From a candidate division KSB1 bacterium (GTDB taxonomy: Bacteria > Zhuqueibacterota > Zhuqueibacteria > Residuimicrobiales > Krinioviventaceae), in contig JAXHMJ010000005.1 of assembly GCA_034521575.1 (NCBI GenBank), forward strand, positions 1,922,001 to 1,986,000: a DNA stretch of 64,000 bases, given 5' to 3'. A model generated the notes under the pieces. It did no database searches. It was not told where the DNA came from and saw only the letters and a list, made by a program, of their open reading frames with translations. This document shows, piece by piece, positions 22,293 to 31,141 of this stretch. The translations under genes were made by a program, and so were the position numbers. Numbering within the stretch: position 1 is the first letter of the stretch; every line of letters starts with the position of its first letter.

Positions 22293-22863
22293 TTATTGAT
22301 CACCCGGATTGTAAATCACGCCATTTTGTCGAGCATATGTATTCAGCACCCGCACCGCCTCGTCCCGCAATACCCCGCTGATCACCTCGACACCGCGCTC
22401 GCGCAGCGACTCGATCCAGTCCGCCGGTTTCGGACCTTCGTCAAAACCGATGGCCTCCACATCCGCTTTGGCCGCGCCGTACACCAACCCGCGGACCCCG
22501 GACCACAGCACGGCGCCGAAACACATCAGACAGGGTTCGGCGCTGGAATACAGCACCAGCCGTCCGCTGTGCCGGCTCAGATCAGTACTGCCGCAACCGG
22601 CGCTGCGCCGCGGACAACGCCAGTATCTCGGCATGGCACACGGATAAATTCGAGCGTGTCACCAGATTCACTCCGGCTGAAACCAGCTCTCCGGATTCAC
22701 AGTCAAACACCGCGGCGCCAAAGGGTCCGCCGCTGCCCTGCTCGACATTCTGACGCGCCAAATCAACAACAAAGCCCATGCGCGCCGGATCATCCGGAAA
22801 CGAGGTGCGGGATTTGACCGCATCGATCAGCCAGCCGGGAAATTTGATATAAAGTTCAATCAT
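22293..22863 (-). CDS. Nucleoside/guanine deaminase-like protein, one frameshift
   Basis: Zinc-dependent deaminase of the cytidine deaminase superfamily. The zinc ligands and catalytic Glu are all present: CHAEILAL (His and Glu) and SSAEPCLMCFGAV (two Cys). The C-terminal part (YGAAKADVEAIGFDEG) resembles guanine deaminase-like members more than the tRNA adenosine deaminase TadA. The first half (from 22863) and second half (to 22293) are in different frames. One extra base near 22583-22588 separates RRLRQY from DLSRHSGRLVLY. With that base removed the protein is about 190 residues, a little longer than the usual 155-165. No operon partner is evident. Substrate specificity is uncertain. Confidence 0.75.
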
Positions 22864-23555
22864 AAAATCAGTTATAATGGGTTTGGTAGGGCGGATTCGT
22901 TATTCACATCTATACAAAAATGATTTGTTCACAAACCCGCCTATCTTTGATAGCAATATAAAAAAAATAACAGCAAAAACAAGATTTATTGCAACAGCTG
23001 CAAAAATGAAAGAGGCACTGCCGTCTTTAATACGGAACCATAATCTTAGACGGATGGGTCGAAAAAACCCCATAACCGTTTTGCCAATCCCCCCTGATAC
23101 AAACCTATGTTTATCCCAATATCTCCGAAATATATTGCTCAACTTTTGAAATGCAAGGCTGGCCGATATCGCCCTTTCAGGGCTCATAAAAAAAGCATCC
23201 AAACGCTTTCACAAAATCCAATCTCATAGTACAACTTTCAGCGAGAACGGCAAAGGATGTCCAGGGGGCACGCGATCCAAGCTTGAAATTATAAAAACAA
23301 AGGATTAATTTTTTAAACAGTAAAAGCTAAACCAATCCGGCTTTTCGTTCGAGTGCCCGGTGAGTAATATATATGTCGACCCTCTGAGCGGGGCATAGGT
23401 GCCGCAGTCCGGTCAACAGCATATGCGGTTTCACCACATCGTTAGGCCCGAGTCTACTTTCCGCTTGCATCCTGTCTGTCAAATGTGTATTTTCAATCCA
23501 GGGCGGTGCAGCCGGCATCGCCGATATGTATAAAACAACACGGGAGGGCGTACAT
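22864..23555. other. 692-base stretch without a convincing gene
   Basis: Open frames on both strands (around 22877-23202) overlap each other, lack ribosome-binding sites and resemble nothing I recognise. I see no tRNA, no strong hairpin and no repeat. A GTTAGGC heptamer near 23441 lacks the partner core site needed for an integron attC. Confidence 0.4.
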
Positions 23556-23915
23556 ATGGCAACATCCGTTGTGCCGGTAATGGACAAAACCGTTCCGGAA
23601 TCCAGCCGCGATCCGCTGCGCATTATGATCGAGATCGCTGAAAGCGACACCCTGTCCGATGCGGACAAGACCAACCTGATCGAATATTCAAAACAGCGGT
23701 TCAAAAACAGACGGCGCATGGCGTATCTGGCCCTGATGACGCTGCTCGCTTCACTGGTCCTGGTTTTCATGGCCGCGTTCATCGACGGCCTGACCGGTTC
23801 CGATATCCTGACCTGCTTTAAAGAAAACGCGTCGCTGTTCATCTGGCTGGAAGGCTTTCTGACCGTCATTGTCGCTGCTTATTTCGGCGTGTCTGCCTGG
23901 CGTCCGTCCAGTTGA
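23556..23915 (+). CDS. Small uncharacterised membrane protein, two TM segments
   Basis: About 119 residues from ATG at 23556, which is preceded by GGAGGG. The N-terminal half is soluble and charged (RIMIEIAESDTLSDADKTNL). It is followed by two membrane helices (about residues 62-82 and 95-115) separated by a short loop. The layout resembles small phage-like or envelope proteins, but I do not recognise a family. It stands alone between a non-coding stretch and a gene remnant, in the accessory zone around the IS. The codon pattern and ribosome-binding site support its being real. Confidence 0.55.
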   Translation: MATSVVPVMDKTVPESSRDPLRIMIEIAESDTLSDADKTNLIEYSKQRFKNRRRMAYLALMTLLASLVLVFMAAFIDGLTGSDILTCFKENASLFIWLEGFLTVIVAAYFGVSAWRPSS

Positions 23916-23948
23916 GTCGCAACGTCTGTAAATTCAGCATGACCGGTC

Positions 23949-24420
23949 GTAACTGACGGCGGTCTGAACTTCGAGTACAGCAAATCCGTGCAATCGGCTG
24001 AGAGTCAGCGAGATAAACAAAAAACTGATAAATCAAAGGCATTTATGCGGGACCTTGCCGATTCTTTCGCAGTGGATGATGAATCGTGACCAAACCCATA
24101 TCCATGATCAAACCTACGGGTTTCTCTTCTATGAATGCAGCATTCCCAACCGCTTGCAAACGCACAGCGGCTGGACGGTGGAACAGAGCGATCTTGATGC
24201 TTTTTTCAGGCAGAATTTGACGGCCAATGGGTTTACCGCAAACGAAATCCACGATTTTATCGACTATTGGTGTCCGCGCCTGGTCGACTATCCGGTTTAC
24301 GAAATATATCCGCAAACCCGGAAGGATATTGATCCATTGGTCAAACTGCACATCTCAGAACCGCCGCAGACTCTGCTGCGCTTGTACTATTTTTTAGAAA
24401 ATGGCCCAATCCATTCACTT
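23949..24420 (+). pseudogene. Remnant of an uncharacterised protein
   Basis: Two adjacent pieces in different frames look like one former protein. The first (23949-24089) has GGLNFEYSKSVQSAESQRDK. The second (from about 24090) reads YGFLFYECSIPN, then WTVEQSDLDAFFRQNLTANG and IDYWCPRLVDYPVYEIYPQ. The latter arrangement (YExx ... W-V ... LxxFF ... YW.PRL ... YP) recalls uncharacterised proteins found in several uncultured bacteria, from memory and without a search. No start with a ribosome-binding site exists, and the 3' end changes character after LRLYYFLEN. It is probably a decaying gene. Confidence 0.45.
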
Positions 24421-24444
24421 TTGATACAGCCCCAGATTCTTTCC

Positions 24445-24489
24445 TTGACAATATCATTTTTTTTCGCATATTAGCGCAAACGTTTGCGC
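24445..24489 (+). promoter_or_regulatory. Promoter and palindromic LacI-type operator before lacI-family gene
   Basis: A perfect TTGACA (24445-24450), 16-base spacer and CATATT (24467-24472) form the promoter. The perfect 16-base palindrome GCGCAAACGTTTGCGC lies at 24474-24489. The central CG with flanking AAA/TTT is typical of LacI/PurR-family operators. It covers the transcription start 15 bases before the regulator's ATG, so autoregulation is likely. Confidence 0.7.
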
Positions 24490-24504
24490 CACATTGTTCT
24501 ACTT

Positions 24505-25536
24505 ATGAAAAAACCAACCACACTACAAACCATTGCCAGTGACCTGGGCGTTTCGCCCACCACGGTGTCGCGGGTATTGAATCACAAAGCCGATCAATAC
24601 CGCATCAGTAAGACAACACGCGAGCTTGTTTTCAGCAAAGCGCGTGAGTTGCATTTCATTCCCAATCCGATGGCGCGCGGACTCAAAATGCAAAAAACTC
24701 AGACAATTGGTTTGGTGATTCCTGATATTTCCAATCCCTTTTTTGCAAGCATTGCCAAAAGTGTGGAGCAGGAAGCCCGAAAATATAAATACTCGATCAT
24801 TTTATGCGATTCACAGGAGGATATGGAGACGGAATACGCTTCCTTGTCCCTGCTGGAACAGAGAAAAGTGGACGGTATGATCATTGCTCCGGTCGGATTG
24901 CAGGGCGGTGCAATTGAACAAATCCATCATGGCGGCACACCCGTTGTGATCGTTGATCGGTATTTTCCGAACACGGACGTTCCGTTTGTGGGATCAGACA
25001 ATTACAAGGGTGCGTACCATGCGGTCCAGTACCTGATCAAGGCCGGTCATCGCCACATTGCCTTTATCCAGGGAATTCCCGATACCACTCCCAACATAGA
25101 CCGCTTGCGCGGTTACCGGGACGCCCTGCAGGCGTCAGATTTGCCATTTAACGATACCTTAATCGTGGGCGACAGTTTCGGTGAAGAAAACGGCTATCTG
25201 GAGATGAAAATACTCGCCCGCCATCATCCACGTCCCACCGCTGTATTCGCAGCCAGCAACCTGATATCATTGGGGGCTTTGAAAGCTTTGGCGGAAAAAG
25301 GACTTTATGTGCCGGATGATATATCCATGATATCATTCGATGAACAGCCTTATTCCAATCTCCTTAAAACGCCCATGACCACGGTGGCGCAGCAAAATAT
25401 GGAAATCGGTCAAATTGCCGTCAAGATTCTGTTCAGACAAATCAGCAACACCAAACTGGAATTCAATAAAAATATCACATTATCCACAAAAATGATTGTT
25501 CGCGACTCTGTAAAAAGGATCAACCAATCCCTCTAG
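24505..25536 (+). CDS. LacI family transcriptional regulator
   Basis: DNA-binding repressor of about 343 residues. The helix-turn-helix and hinge are at the N-terminus (LQTIASDLGVSPTTVSRVLN, then FIPNPMARGLK). A periplasmic-binding-protein-like sugar sensor domain follows (TIGLVIPDISNPFFASIAK; VDGMIIAPVG; FIQGIPDTTPNIDRLRGYRD; ISMISFDEQPYSNLLKTPMT). The ATG at 24505 is chosen because the HTH begins just after it. An upstream TTG at 24484 lies inside the operator. It has no clear Shine-Dalgarno. The next genes on the strand are a sugar transporter and ribokinase, which it probably controls. The ligand is unknown, perhaps a pentose or its phosphate. Confidence 0.93.
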   Translation: MKKPTTLQTIASDLGVSPTTVSRVLNHKADQYRISKTTRELVFSKARELHFIPNPMARGLKMQKTQTIGLVIPDISNPFFASIAKSVEQEARKYKYSIILCDSQEDMETEYASLSLLEQRKVDGMIIAPVGLQGGAIEQIHHGGTPVVIVDRYFPNTDVPFVGSDNYKGAYHAVQYLIKAGHRHIAFIQGIPDTTPNIDRLRGYRDALQASDLPFNDTLIVGDSFGEENGYLEMKILARHHPRPTAVFAASNLISLGALKALAEKGLYVPDDISMISFDEQPYSNLLKTPMTTVAQQNMEIGQIAVKILFRQISNTKLEFNKNITLSTKMIVRDSVKRINQSL

Positions 25537-25628
25537 AAAGTAATATTTCAAAACCATCACGACGAAAAGCATGTAAAGACATGTATATTTATGAATTCAC
25601 TCAAACAGATGATATAATTGGACTCGAT

Positions 25629-25644
25629 AATCAACCGTTTACAC
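25629..25644 (+). promoter_or_regulatory. Possible second, weaker LacI-type operator
   Basis: AATCAACCGTTTACAC around a central CG matches the lacI-upstream palindrome at 8 of the 14 flanking positions plus the central CG. It lies 24-39 bases before the transporter start. A TATAAT (25613-25618) is just upstream, but no good -35 box is seen. This is a suggestion only. Confidence 0.25.
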
Positions 25645-25667
25645 CAACACTTTAACAAGGAGAGTTT

Positions 25668-26672
25668 ATGGTCGTCGTACAATCGTATGCTGTTGCCGTT
25701 GTCATGTGTTTTGTGACAATGCTGTGCTGGGGGTCCTGGGCCAACACTCAGAAGCTTGCCAGCAAAGAATGGAAATTTCAGTTGTTTTACTGGGATTATG
25801 CACTGGGCGTGCTGTTATTATCCCTGGTTTTCGCGTTTACACTCGGAAGTCTCGGTTCACTGGGACGCAGCTTTCTTCCGGACCTGGCTCAGGCGGATGC
25901 CTCTGCGCTCGGATCAGCCTTTTTGGGCGGAGTTGTATTCAATTTTGCCAATATTCTGATTGTTGTGGCCATCGACATTGCCGGTATGGCCGTCGCCTTT
26001 CCGGTGGGCATTGGCTTGGCGCTGGTGATCGGCGTGATTTCCAACTATCTGGCGGTACCTGTCGGAAATCCGGTTGTGTTGTTCGGCGGTGTTGGATTTG
26101 TCGTGCTGGCGATTGTACTGGATTCGATCGCCTACAAACGTTTATCCAGCGGCAGACAGCAAAGCACGGCCAAAGGACTGCTTTTTTCCGTCATCGGCGG
26201 TGTGGCGATGGGATTTTTCTACCGTTTTGTGGCTGCATCCATGTCGGAAAACTTTTTACACCCCCAGGCCGGTAAAATGACACCTTACACTGCTGTGGTC
26301 GTATTTGCAGTGGGACTACTGCTGTCCAATTTTCTCTGGAACACCATTCTCATGCGCAAACCCGTGTCCGGCGAACCGGTAAGTTACCGCGATTATTTTA
26401 AAAAAGGAAATCCGCGCTTACATTTGATCGGCATTTTGGGCGGTATCATCTGGAGTATCGGCATGTCATTCAGCATCATTGCAGCAGGGGAAGCCGGTTA
26501 TGCCATTTCCTACGGATTGGGGCAGGGCGCCACCATGATCGCCGCGTTGTGGGGTGTATTTATCTGGAAAGAATTCAAAAACGCGCCCAAAGGCACCACT
26601 CCTCTCATCACATTGATGTTTATCTTTTTCTTTGTGGGACTGGGATTGATCATCTGGGCGCGTGTCGCGTGA
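25668..26672 (+). CDS. DMT/GRP-type sugar transporter
   Basis: Integral membrane protein of 334 residues with ten hydrophobic helices, in the drug/metabolite transporter superfamily near the glucose/ribose uptake (GRP, RhaT-like) proteins. The N-terminal segment CFVTMLCWGSWANTQKLA and the repeat halves are typical. AAGGAGAG precedes the ATG. It is followed after 22 bases by a ribokinase gene and preceded by a LacI regulator, so import of ribose or a related sugar driven by an ion gradient is the likely role. The substrate is inferred from context only. Confidence 0.8.
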   Translation: MVVVQSYAVAVVMCFVTMLCWGSWANTQKLASKEWKFQLFYWDYALGVLLLSLVFAFTLGSLGSLGRSFLPDLAQADASALGSAFLGGVVFNFANILIVVAIDIAGMAVAFPVGIGLALVIGVISNYLAVPVGNPVVLFGGVGFVVLAIVLDSIAYKRLSSGRQQSTAKGLLFSVIGGVAMGFFYRFVAASMSENFLHPQAGKMTPYTAVVVFAVGLLLSNFLWNTILMRKPVSGEPVSYRDYFKKGNPRLHLIGILGGIIWSIGMSFSIIAAGEAGYAISYGLGQGATMIAALWGVFIWKEFKNAPKGTTPLITLMFIFFFVGLGLIIWARVA

Positions 26673-26694
26673 CAAACAACAAAAGGAGATTTTT

Positions 26695-27634
26695 TTGAAC
26701 AATCAGCAAACAAATATTGTGGTCATCGGAAGTTCAAACACGGATATGATCATCAAGGTCCCTCACATTCCCGCACCCGGTGAAACCGTACTGGGGGGGG
26801 CGATTCTCAACCGCAGCCGGCGGCAAAGGCGCAAACCAGGCGGTTGCGGCAGCGCGTGCCGGTGGAAACGTGGCGTTTGTTGCCAAACTGGGCCGGGATA
26901 TGTTTGGAGACAAAGCGCTGGAGGGCTTGAAAGCGGATCACATCGACACAGCAGGCGTCAGCAGAGACCCTGAGGCGCCTTCCGGTGTGGCGGAAATCTT
27001 TGTTTCGGACAGCGGGGAAAACAGCATTGCAGTGGCATCCGGCGCAAACGCCCGGCTCCAGCCGGATGTTATCAAAAAGGCCGAAGCAAGTCTTGAATCG
27101 GCGGACATACTGGTCATGCAGCTGGAGATTCCGTTGCAGACCATACAGGCTGCCGCGGAGCTTGCGCTCAAATACAACCTGACAACCATTCTGAATCCGG
27201 CTCCGGCGCAGCCGCTGTCCGATGAGTTGCTGAACACTGTGGATATCATCACGCCGAATGAAAGTGAGACCCGGCTGTTGACCGGAATCGAGGTGCAGGA
27301 CAATGATTCGGCGCAAAAAGCTGCGGACATTCTGCACGCCAAAGGCATCGGCACGGTTATTATTACGCTCGGGAAGAAAGGTGTTTATATATCCGATCAG
27401 AACACAGGTGAACACATTCCCGGTTTTTCAGTCAAGGCCGTCGATACCACAGCTGCGGGAGATGTGTTTAACGGGGCGCTTGCAGTGGGTCTTGCAGAAA
27501 AACAACCGCTGCAGAATGCAATCAAATTCGCCAATGCAGCGGCTGCGCTTTCTGTGACCCAGCTTGGAGCGCAGCCGTCAGCGCCGCATCGGGATGCTAT
27601 ACTGAATCTGCTAAAAGGCAAAGAAAACAGTTAA
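26695..27634 (+). CDS. rbsK: Ribokinase, PfkB family, one frameshift in a G8 tract
   Basis: PfkB-family kinase that phosphorylates ribose at O5 with ATP. TTG at 26695 is used as start because AAGGAGA sits 7 bases upstream. N-terminal NIVVIGSSNTDMIIKVPHIP and GETVLGG are in one frame. The body from RFSTAAGGKGANQAVAAARAG to the stop is in another. The switch is in a run of eight G (26793-26800). Six or nine G would give the continuous ribokinase signature. Motifs: GGKGAN substrate loop, NPAPAQPLSDELL, ITPNESETRLLTG, and the anion hole/catalytic base DTTAAGDVFNGALAVGL with its Asp. The length is normal (about 310). The stop overlaps the rubrerythrin stop on the opposite strand. Confidence 0.88.
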
Positions 27635-28127
27635 ATCTCTTTAAATTTGCTGCCCGGCACATTACAAATCGGACAGGAATCCGGCACATCGCCTTCGACT
27701 GTATTGCCGCAGACCGGACAAACATAAACCGGCGTTTCCGGCATATCCTGTCCGTTTTCCACGGCCTCAAGAGCTTTGGAATACAGATCATGATGTATTT
27801 TTTCAACAGCCATGGCAAACTCAAAAGACTTTTGTGCCTTTTTCTCCCCGTCCTGTTTGGCCTGCTCTACAAAATCAGGATACATGGTTTGAAACTCATA
27901 GCCTTCACCTTCGATGGCGGCCTTGAGATTTTCAATCGTATCATTGATCCCTTCCATCACGCGAAAATGAGCCAATGCATGCACGGTTTCAGCCTCGGCA
28001 GCGGCCCGAAACAGTTTGGCCACCTGATGCAGTCCGTCTTTTTCAGCCCTGGCTGCAAAGGCCAGATACATCCGGTTGGCTTGACTTTCACCTGCAAACG
28101 CTTCCTTGAGATTATCTTTTGTAGACA
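27631..28127 (-). CDS. Rubrerythrin
   Basis: Cytoplasmic peroxide reductase that protects anaerobes. The N-terminal ferritin-like four-helix domain supplies the diiron ligands (AFAGESQANRMYLAF; EAETVHALAHF; and VEKIHHDLY). The C-terminal rubredoxin domain has two CxxC pairs (VCPVCGNTVEG and SCPICNVPG). The protein is 165 residues, slightly short but complete. The start at 28127 has AGGAGA 6 bases upstream. It is separated from ppdK by the terminator hairpin, so it has its own promoter there. Its stop codon TAA (27631-27633) overlaps the stop of convergent rbsK. It suggests an anaerobic or microaerobic lifestyle. Confidence 0.95.
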
Positions 28128-28170
28128 TAAACGGTCTCCTGTTAAAAGTTGAGTATTTCAAAGGGATATA

Positions 28171-28207
28171 AAAAAAAGCGTCCGGCCATACGGTTCGGAC
28201 GCTTTTT
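28171..28207 (-). terminator. Rho-independent terminator of ppdK
   Basis: Stem GCGTCCG (28178-28184) / CGGACGC (28196-28202) is flanked by A7 on one side and T6 on the other, so it can act in both directions. It lies just after the ppdK stop at 28229 on the minus strand. Confidence 0.85.
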
Positions 28208-28228
28208 TGATTTAGGGGTGGGAAAGTT

Positions 28229-30952
28229 TTATTCCTGTTCAAGAGCAGCCTGAGCAGCGGCCAGTCGCGCGATCGGCACGCGGAACGGAGAACAGGATAC
28301 ATAGTTCATACCAACTTTGGCGCAGAACTTGACGGATTGAGGTTCACCGCCGTGCTCACCACAGATTCCGACCTTGAGGTCGGGGCGGGTGCTGCGGCCG
28401 CGCTGGGTTCCCAACTCAACCAGCTGTCCCACACCTTCCTGATCCAATACCTGGAAGGGATCTTCCTTGAGAAGATTTTTGTCCAGGTAAACCGGCAGGA
28501 ATTTACCGGCATCATCGCGGCTGTAACCAAAGGTCATCTGGGTCAGATCATTGGTACCAAAGGAAAAGAATTCAGCGCTTTCCGCAACTTTATCGGCTGT
28601 CAGAGCAGCGCGCGGAATCTCGATCATGGTTCCAACCATATAGTCGATTTTTTTACCGCGTTCCTCAAACACCTTGTCTGCAGTTTTGGTAATAATATCC
28701 TTCTGCAAGTCCAGTTCTGCCTTGGTTCCAATCAGCGGCACCATAATTTCGGGTTTGGCATCAATGCCTTTATCTTTACAGTTGAGCGCCGCTTCAATAA
28801 TGGCGCGCGCCTGCATTTCTGTGATTTCCGGATAGGTGTTGCCCAGACGACAACCGCGGTGACCCAGCATCGGATTGAATTCAGCCAGTTCATCGACTTT
28901 GGCTTTAACTTTTTCCGGAGACACGCCCATCTCTTTGGCCATATCAGCCTGATTTTTCTCTTCATGCGGCACAAATTCGTGCAGAGGCGGATCCAGCAGA
29001 CGTACCGTCACCGGCAGTCCGTCCATCGCTTCAAAGATACCCTCAAAGTCTTCGCGCTGATAAGGCAGAAGCTTTTCCAGGCCTTTACGGCGGCCTTTTT
29101 CGTCTTCAGACAGAATCATCTCGCGCATGGCTTTGATGCGGTCGCCTTCAAAGAACATATGCTCGGTCCGGCATAGGCCGATACCTTTGGCGCCGAAATC
29201 ACGTGCAACTTTGGAATCATGCGGCGTATCCGCATTGGTCCGCACATGCATTTTCGTGAATTTCTCGGTCAGTTCCATGAGTTTGGCAAACGTACCTGAA
29301 ACCTCGGGTTCTTTTGTGGCCACTTTACCTTCCAGAACTTCACCGGTGGTTCCGTTCAATGAAATCCAGTCGCCTTCTTTAAAGGTTTTGCCTTCTGCTT
29401 CGAATTCGCGTTTTCTATAATTGATTTTAACAGCCCCGGCACCGGAGACACAGCATTTTCCCATACCGCGGGCCACAACAGCGGCGTGAGAGGTCATACC
29501 GCCGCGTGCGGTCAGGATACCATTGGCCGCATCCATACCGGCGAGATCTTCGGGAGAGGTTTCAATACGGACCAGAATTACCTCTTCGTCTTTTGCTTTC
29601 CATTCCACGGCTTCATCGGCGAAAAAGACCACACGGCCGGTTGCAGCGCCGGGAGATGCCGGCAGACCTTTTCCGATCACAGTGGAATTTTTATATTGAT
29701 CCATATCAAAAATCGGGTGCAGGAGTTCATCCAGACGGTTGGGAGCGACGCGCATGAGAGCGGTTTTTTCGTCGATAAAACCCTGTTCCATCATTTCAAT
29801 GGCCATTCGAACCATGGCAGCACCGGTTCGCTTGCCGTTACGGGTCTGCAACAGCCACAATTTACCTTCCTGAATGGTAAATTCCAGGTCCTGCATGTCT
29901 TTATAGTGATTTTCCAGCTTTTCTTCAACATCACGCAGCTGTTTGTAAACTTTCGGCATGGTTTCTTCCAGTGACGGGTATTTTTCTTTGCGCTCCTGCT
30001 CGGAAATTTCAGCGCGCTCGGCCCATTTTTTCGAGCCTTCCAGAGTAATTTCCTGCGGCGTACGCACACCGGCCACCACATCTTCGCCCTGAGCATTGAT
30101 CAGGTATTCGCCGTTAAACACATCTTCGCCGGTGGCGGCGTCACGGGTAAAGGCAACACCGGTTGCAGAACTGTCGCCCATATTACCGAAAACCATGGAC
30201 TGCACATTCACAGCCGTTCCCCAATCGCCGGGGATGCCGTTCAGTCTGCGGTAAACAATGGCTCGTTCATTCTGCCAGGACCCAAACACAGCGCCGATAG
30301 CGCCCCAAAGCTGTTCCCACGGATCGGTCGGAAAATCCTGGCCGGTTACGCGTTTTACAGCCGCCTTGAACTCTTTAACCAGATCTTTAAGATCATCCAC
30401 TTTTAGCTGGGTGTCCAGTTCAACGCCTTTTTTCTCTTTCATATTTTCGATAATTTCTTCAAAAGGATCAATATCCTCTTTGCTTTCCGGCTTCATGCCC
30501 ATCACCACATCACCGTACATCTGTACGAAACGACGGTAGGAATCCCAGGCAAAGCGTTCATTACCGGACTTTTTTGTCAAACCGACAACCGCATCATCAT
30601 TGATTCCCAGATTCAAAACCGTGTCCATCATACCCGGCATGGAAACGCGGGCGCCGGAACGAACAGAAAGAAGCAGAGGGTCTTCCCGATCACCGAATTT
30701 CAAGCCCATGACGGATTCGATATGTTTGACGCCGTCTTCAACTTCATCTTTAATCAGCTTTGCAGTTTTTTCAGGACCTTTCTGAGTCCATTGGGTACAG
30801 GCCTCAGTTGTTATGGTAAAACCGGCAGGCACAGGAATACCAATTCGATTCATCTCGGCAAGATTGGCGCCTTTGCCGCCCAACAGATTTTTCATCTCGG
30901 TTGAGCCTTCAGCTTTTCCATCACCAAATTTGTACACATATTTTTGAGACAT
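28229..30952 (-). CDS. ppdK: Pyruvate, phosphate dikinase
   Basis: Interconverts pyruvate + ATP + phosphate and phosphoenolpyruvate + AMP + pyrophosphate. It serves glycolysis or gluconeogenesis in many anaerobes. At 907 residues it is full-length. The ATP-grasp domain starts with LLGGKGANLAEMNRIGIPVP. The central phosphohistidine domain has GGMTSHAAVVARGMGKCCV (His near residue 487). The C-terminal TIM barrel binds pyruvate, with NYVSCSPFRVPIARLAAAQA carrying the catalytic Cys. Start at 30952 with AGGAG 8 bases upstream. It is monocistronic, bounded by a strong terminator. No PpdK regulatory protein is adjacent. Confidence 0.97.
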   Translation of the reverse strand: MSQKYVYKFGDGKAEGSTEMKNLLGGKGANLAEMNRIGIPVPAGFTITTEACTQWTQKGPEKTAKLIKDEVEDGVKHIESVMGLKFGDREDPLLLSVRSGARVSMPGMMDTVLNLGINDDAVVGLTKKSGNERFAWDSYRRFVQMYGDVVMGMKPESKEDIDPFEEIIENMKEKKGVELDTQLKVDDLKDLVKEFKAAVKRVTGQDFPTDPWEQLWGAIGAVFGSWQNERAIVYRRLNGIPGDWGTAVNVQSMVFGNMGDSSATGVAFTRDAATGEDVFNGEYLINAQGEDVVAGVRTPQEITLEGSKKWAERAEISEQERKEKYPSLEETMPKVYKQLRDVEEKLENHYKDMQDLEFTIQEGKLWLLQTRNGKRTGAAMVRMAIEMMEQGFIDEKTALMRVAPNRLDELLHPIFDMDQYKNSTVIGKGLPASPGAATGRVVFFADEAVEWKAKDEEVILVRIETSPEDLAGMDAANGILTARGGMTSHAAVVARGMGKCCVSGAGAVKINYRKREFEAEGKTFKEGDWISLNGTTGEVLEGKVATKEPEVSGTFAKLMELTEKFTKMHVRTNADTPHDSKVARDFGAKGIGLCRTEHMFFEGDRIKAMREMILSEDEKGRRKGLEKLLPYQREDFEGIFEAMDGLPVTVRLLDPPLHEFVPHEEKNQADMAKEMGVSPEKVKAKVDELAEFNPMLGHRGCRLGNTYPEITEMQARAIIEAALNCKDKGIDAKPEIMVPLIGTKAELDLQKDIITKTADKVFEERGKKIDYMVGTMIEIPRAALTADKVAESAEFFSFGTNDLTQMTFGYSRDDAGKFLPVYLDKNLLKEDPFQVLDQEGVGQLVELGTQRGRSTRPDLKVGICGEHGGEPQSVKFCAKVGMNYVSCSPFRVPIARLAAAQAALEQE

Positions 30953-31141
30953 TCAACAACTCCTATTATTTTTTAGTTTAATATTTATGTAACTTACCGC
31001 CATCCATACTGTAATTGCCGTTATGCACCCGACCTTTTATAGTATTCATGTCCACATGCTGTATTCATATCATATTCGGGTAAGGGGCAAAGACCGGAAG
31101 AGACAGTATAGTGTATAAGATAATCATTTTTTCAGACTAAA
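30953..31141 (-). promoter_or_regulatory. Upstream region of ppdK
   Basis: About 190 bases between the S41 protease stop and ppdK. It must contain the ppdK promoter. Several AT-rich hexamers are present, but no well-spaced -35/-10 pair stands out. Confidence 0.3.

Noticed and set aside
22877-23202. Overlapping open frames on both strands
   Set aside because: They are antisense to each other, have no ribosome-binding sites, and their composition does not look like protein. No family is recognised.
23441-23447. GTTAGGC heptamer resembling an integron attC core site
   Set aside because: No matching RYYYAAC partner or imperfect dyad is found within 60-140 bases, and no integrase or cassette array is present.
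23327-23869. 180-codon open frame on the minus strand
   Set aside because: It is antisense to the plus-strand small membrane protein, which has a proper ribosome-binding site and clear membrane helices.
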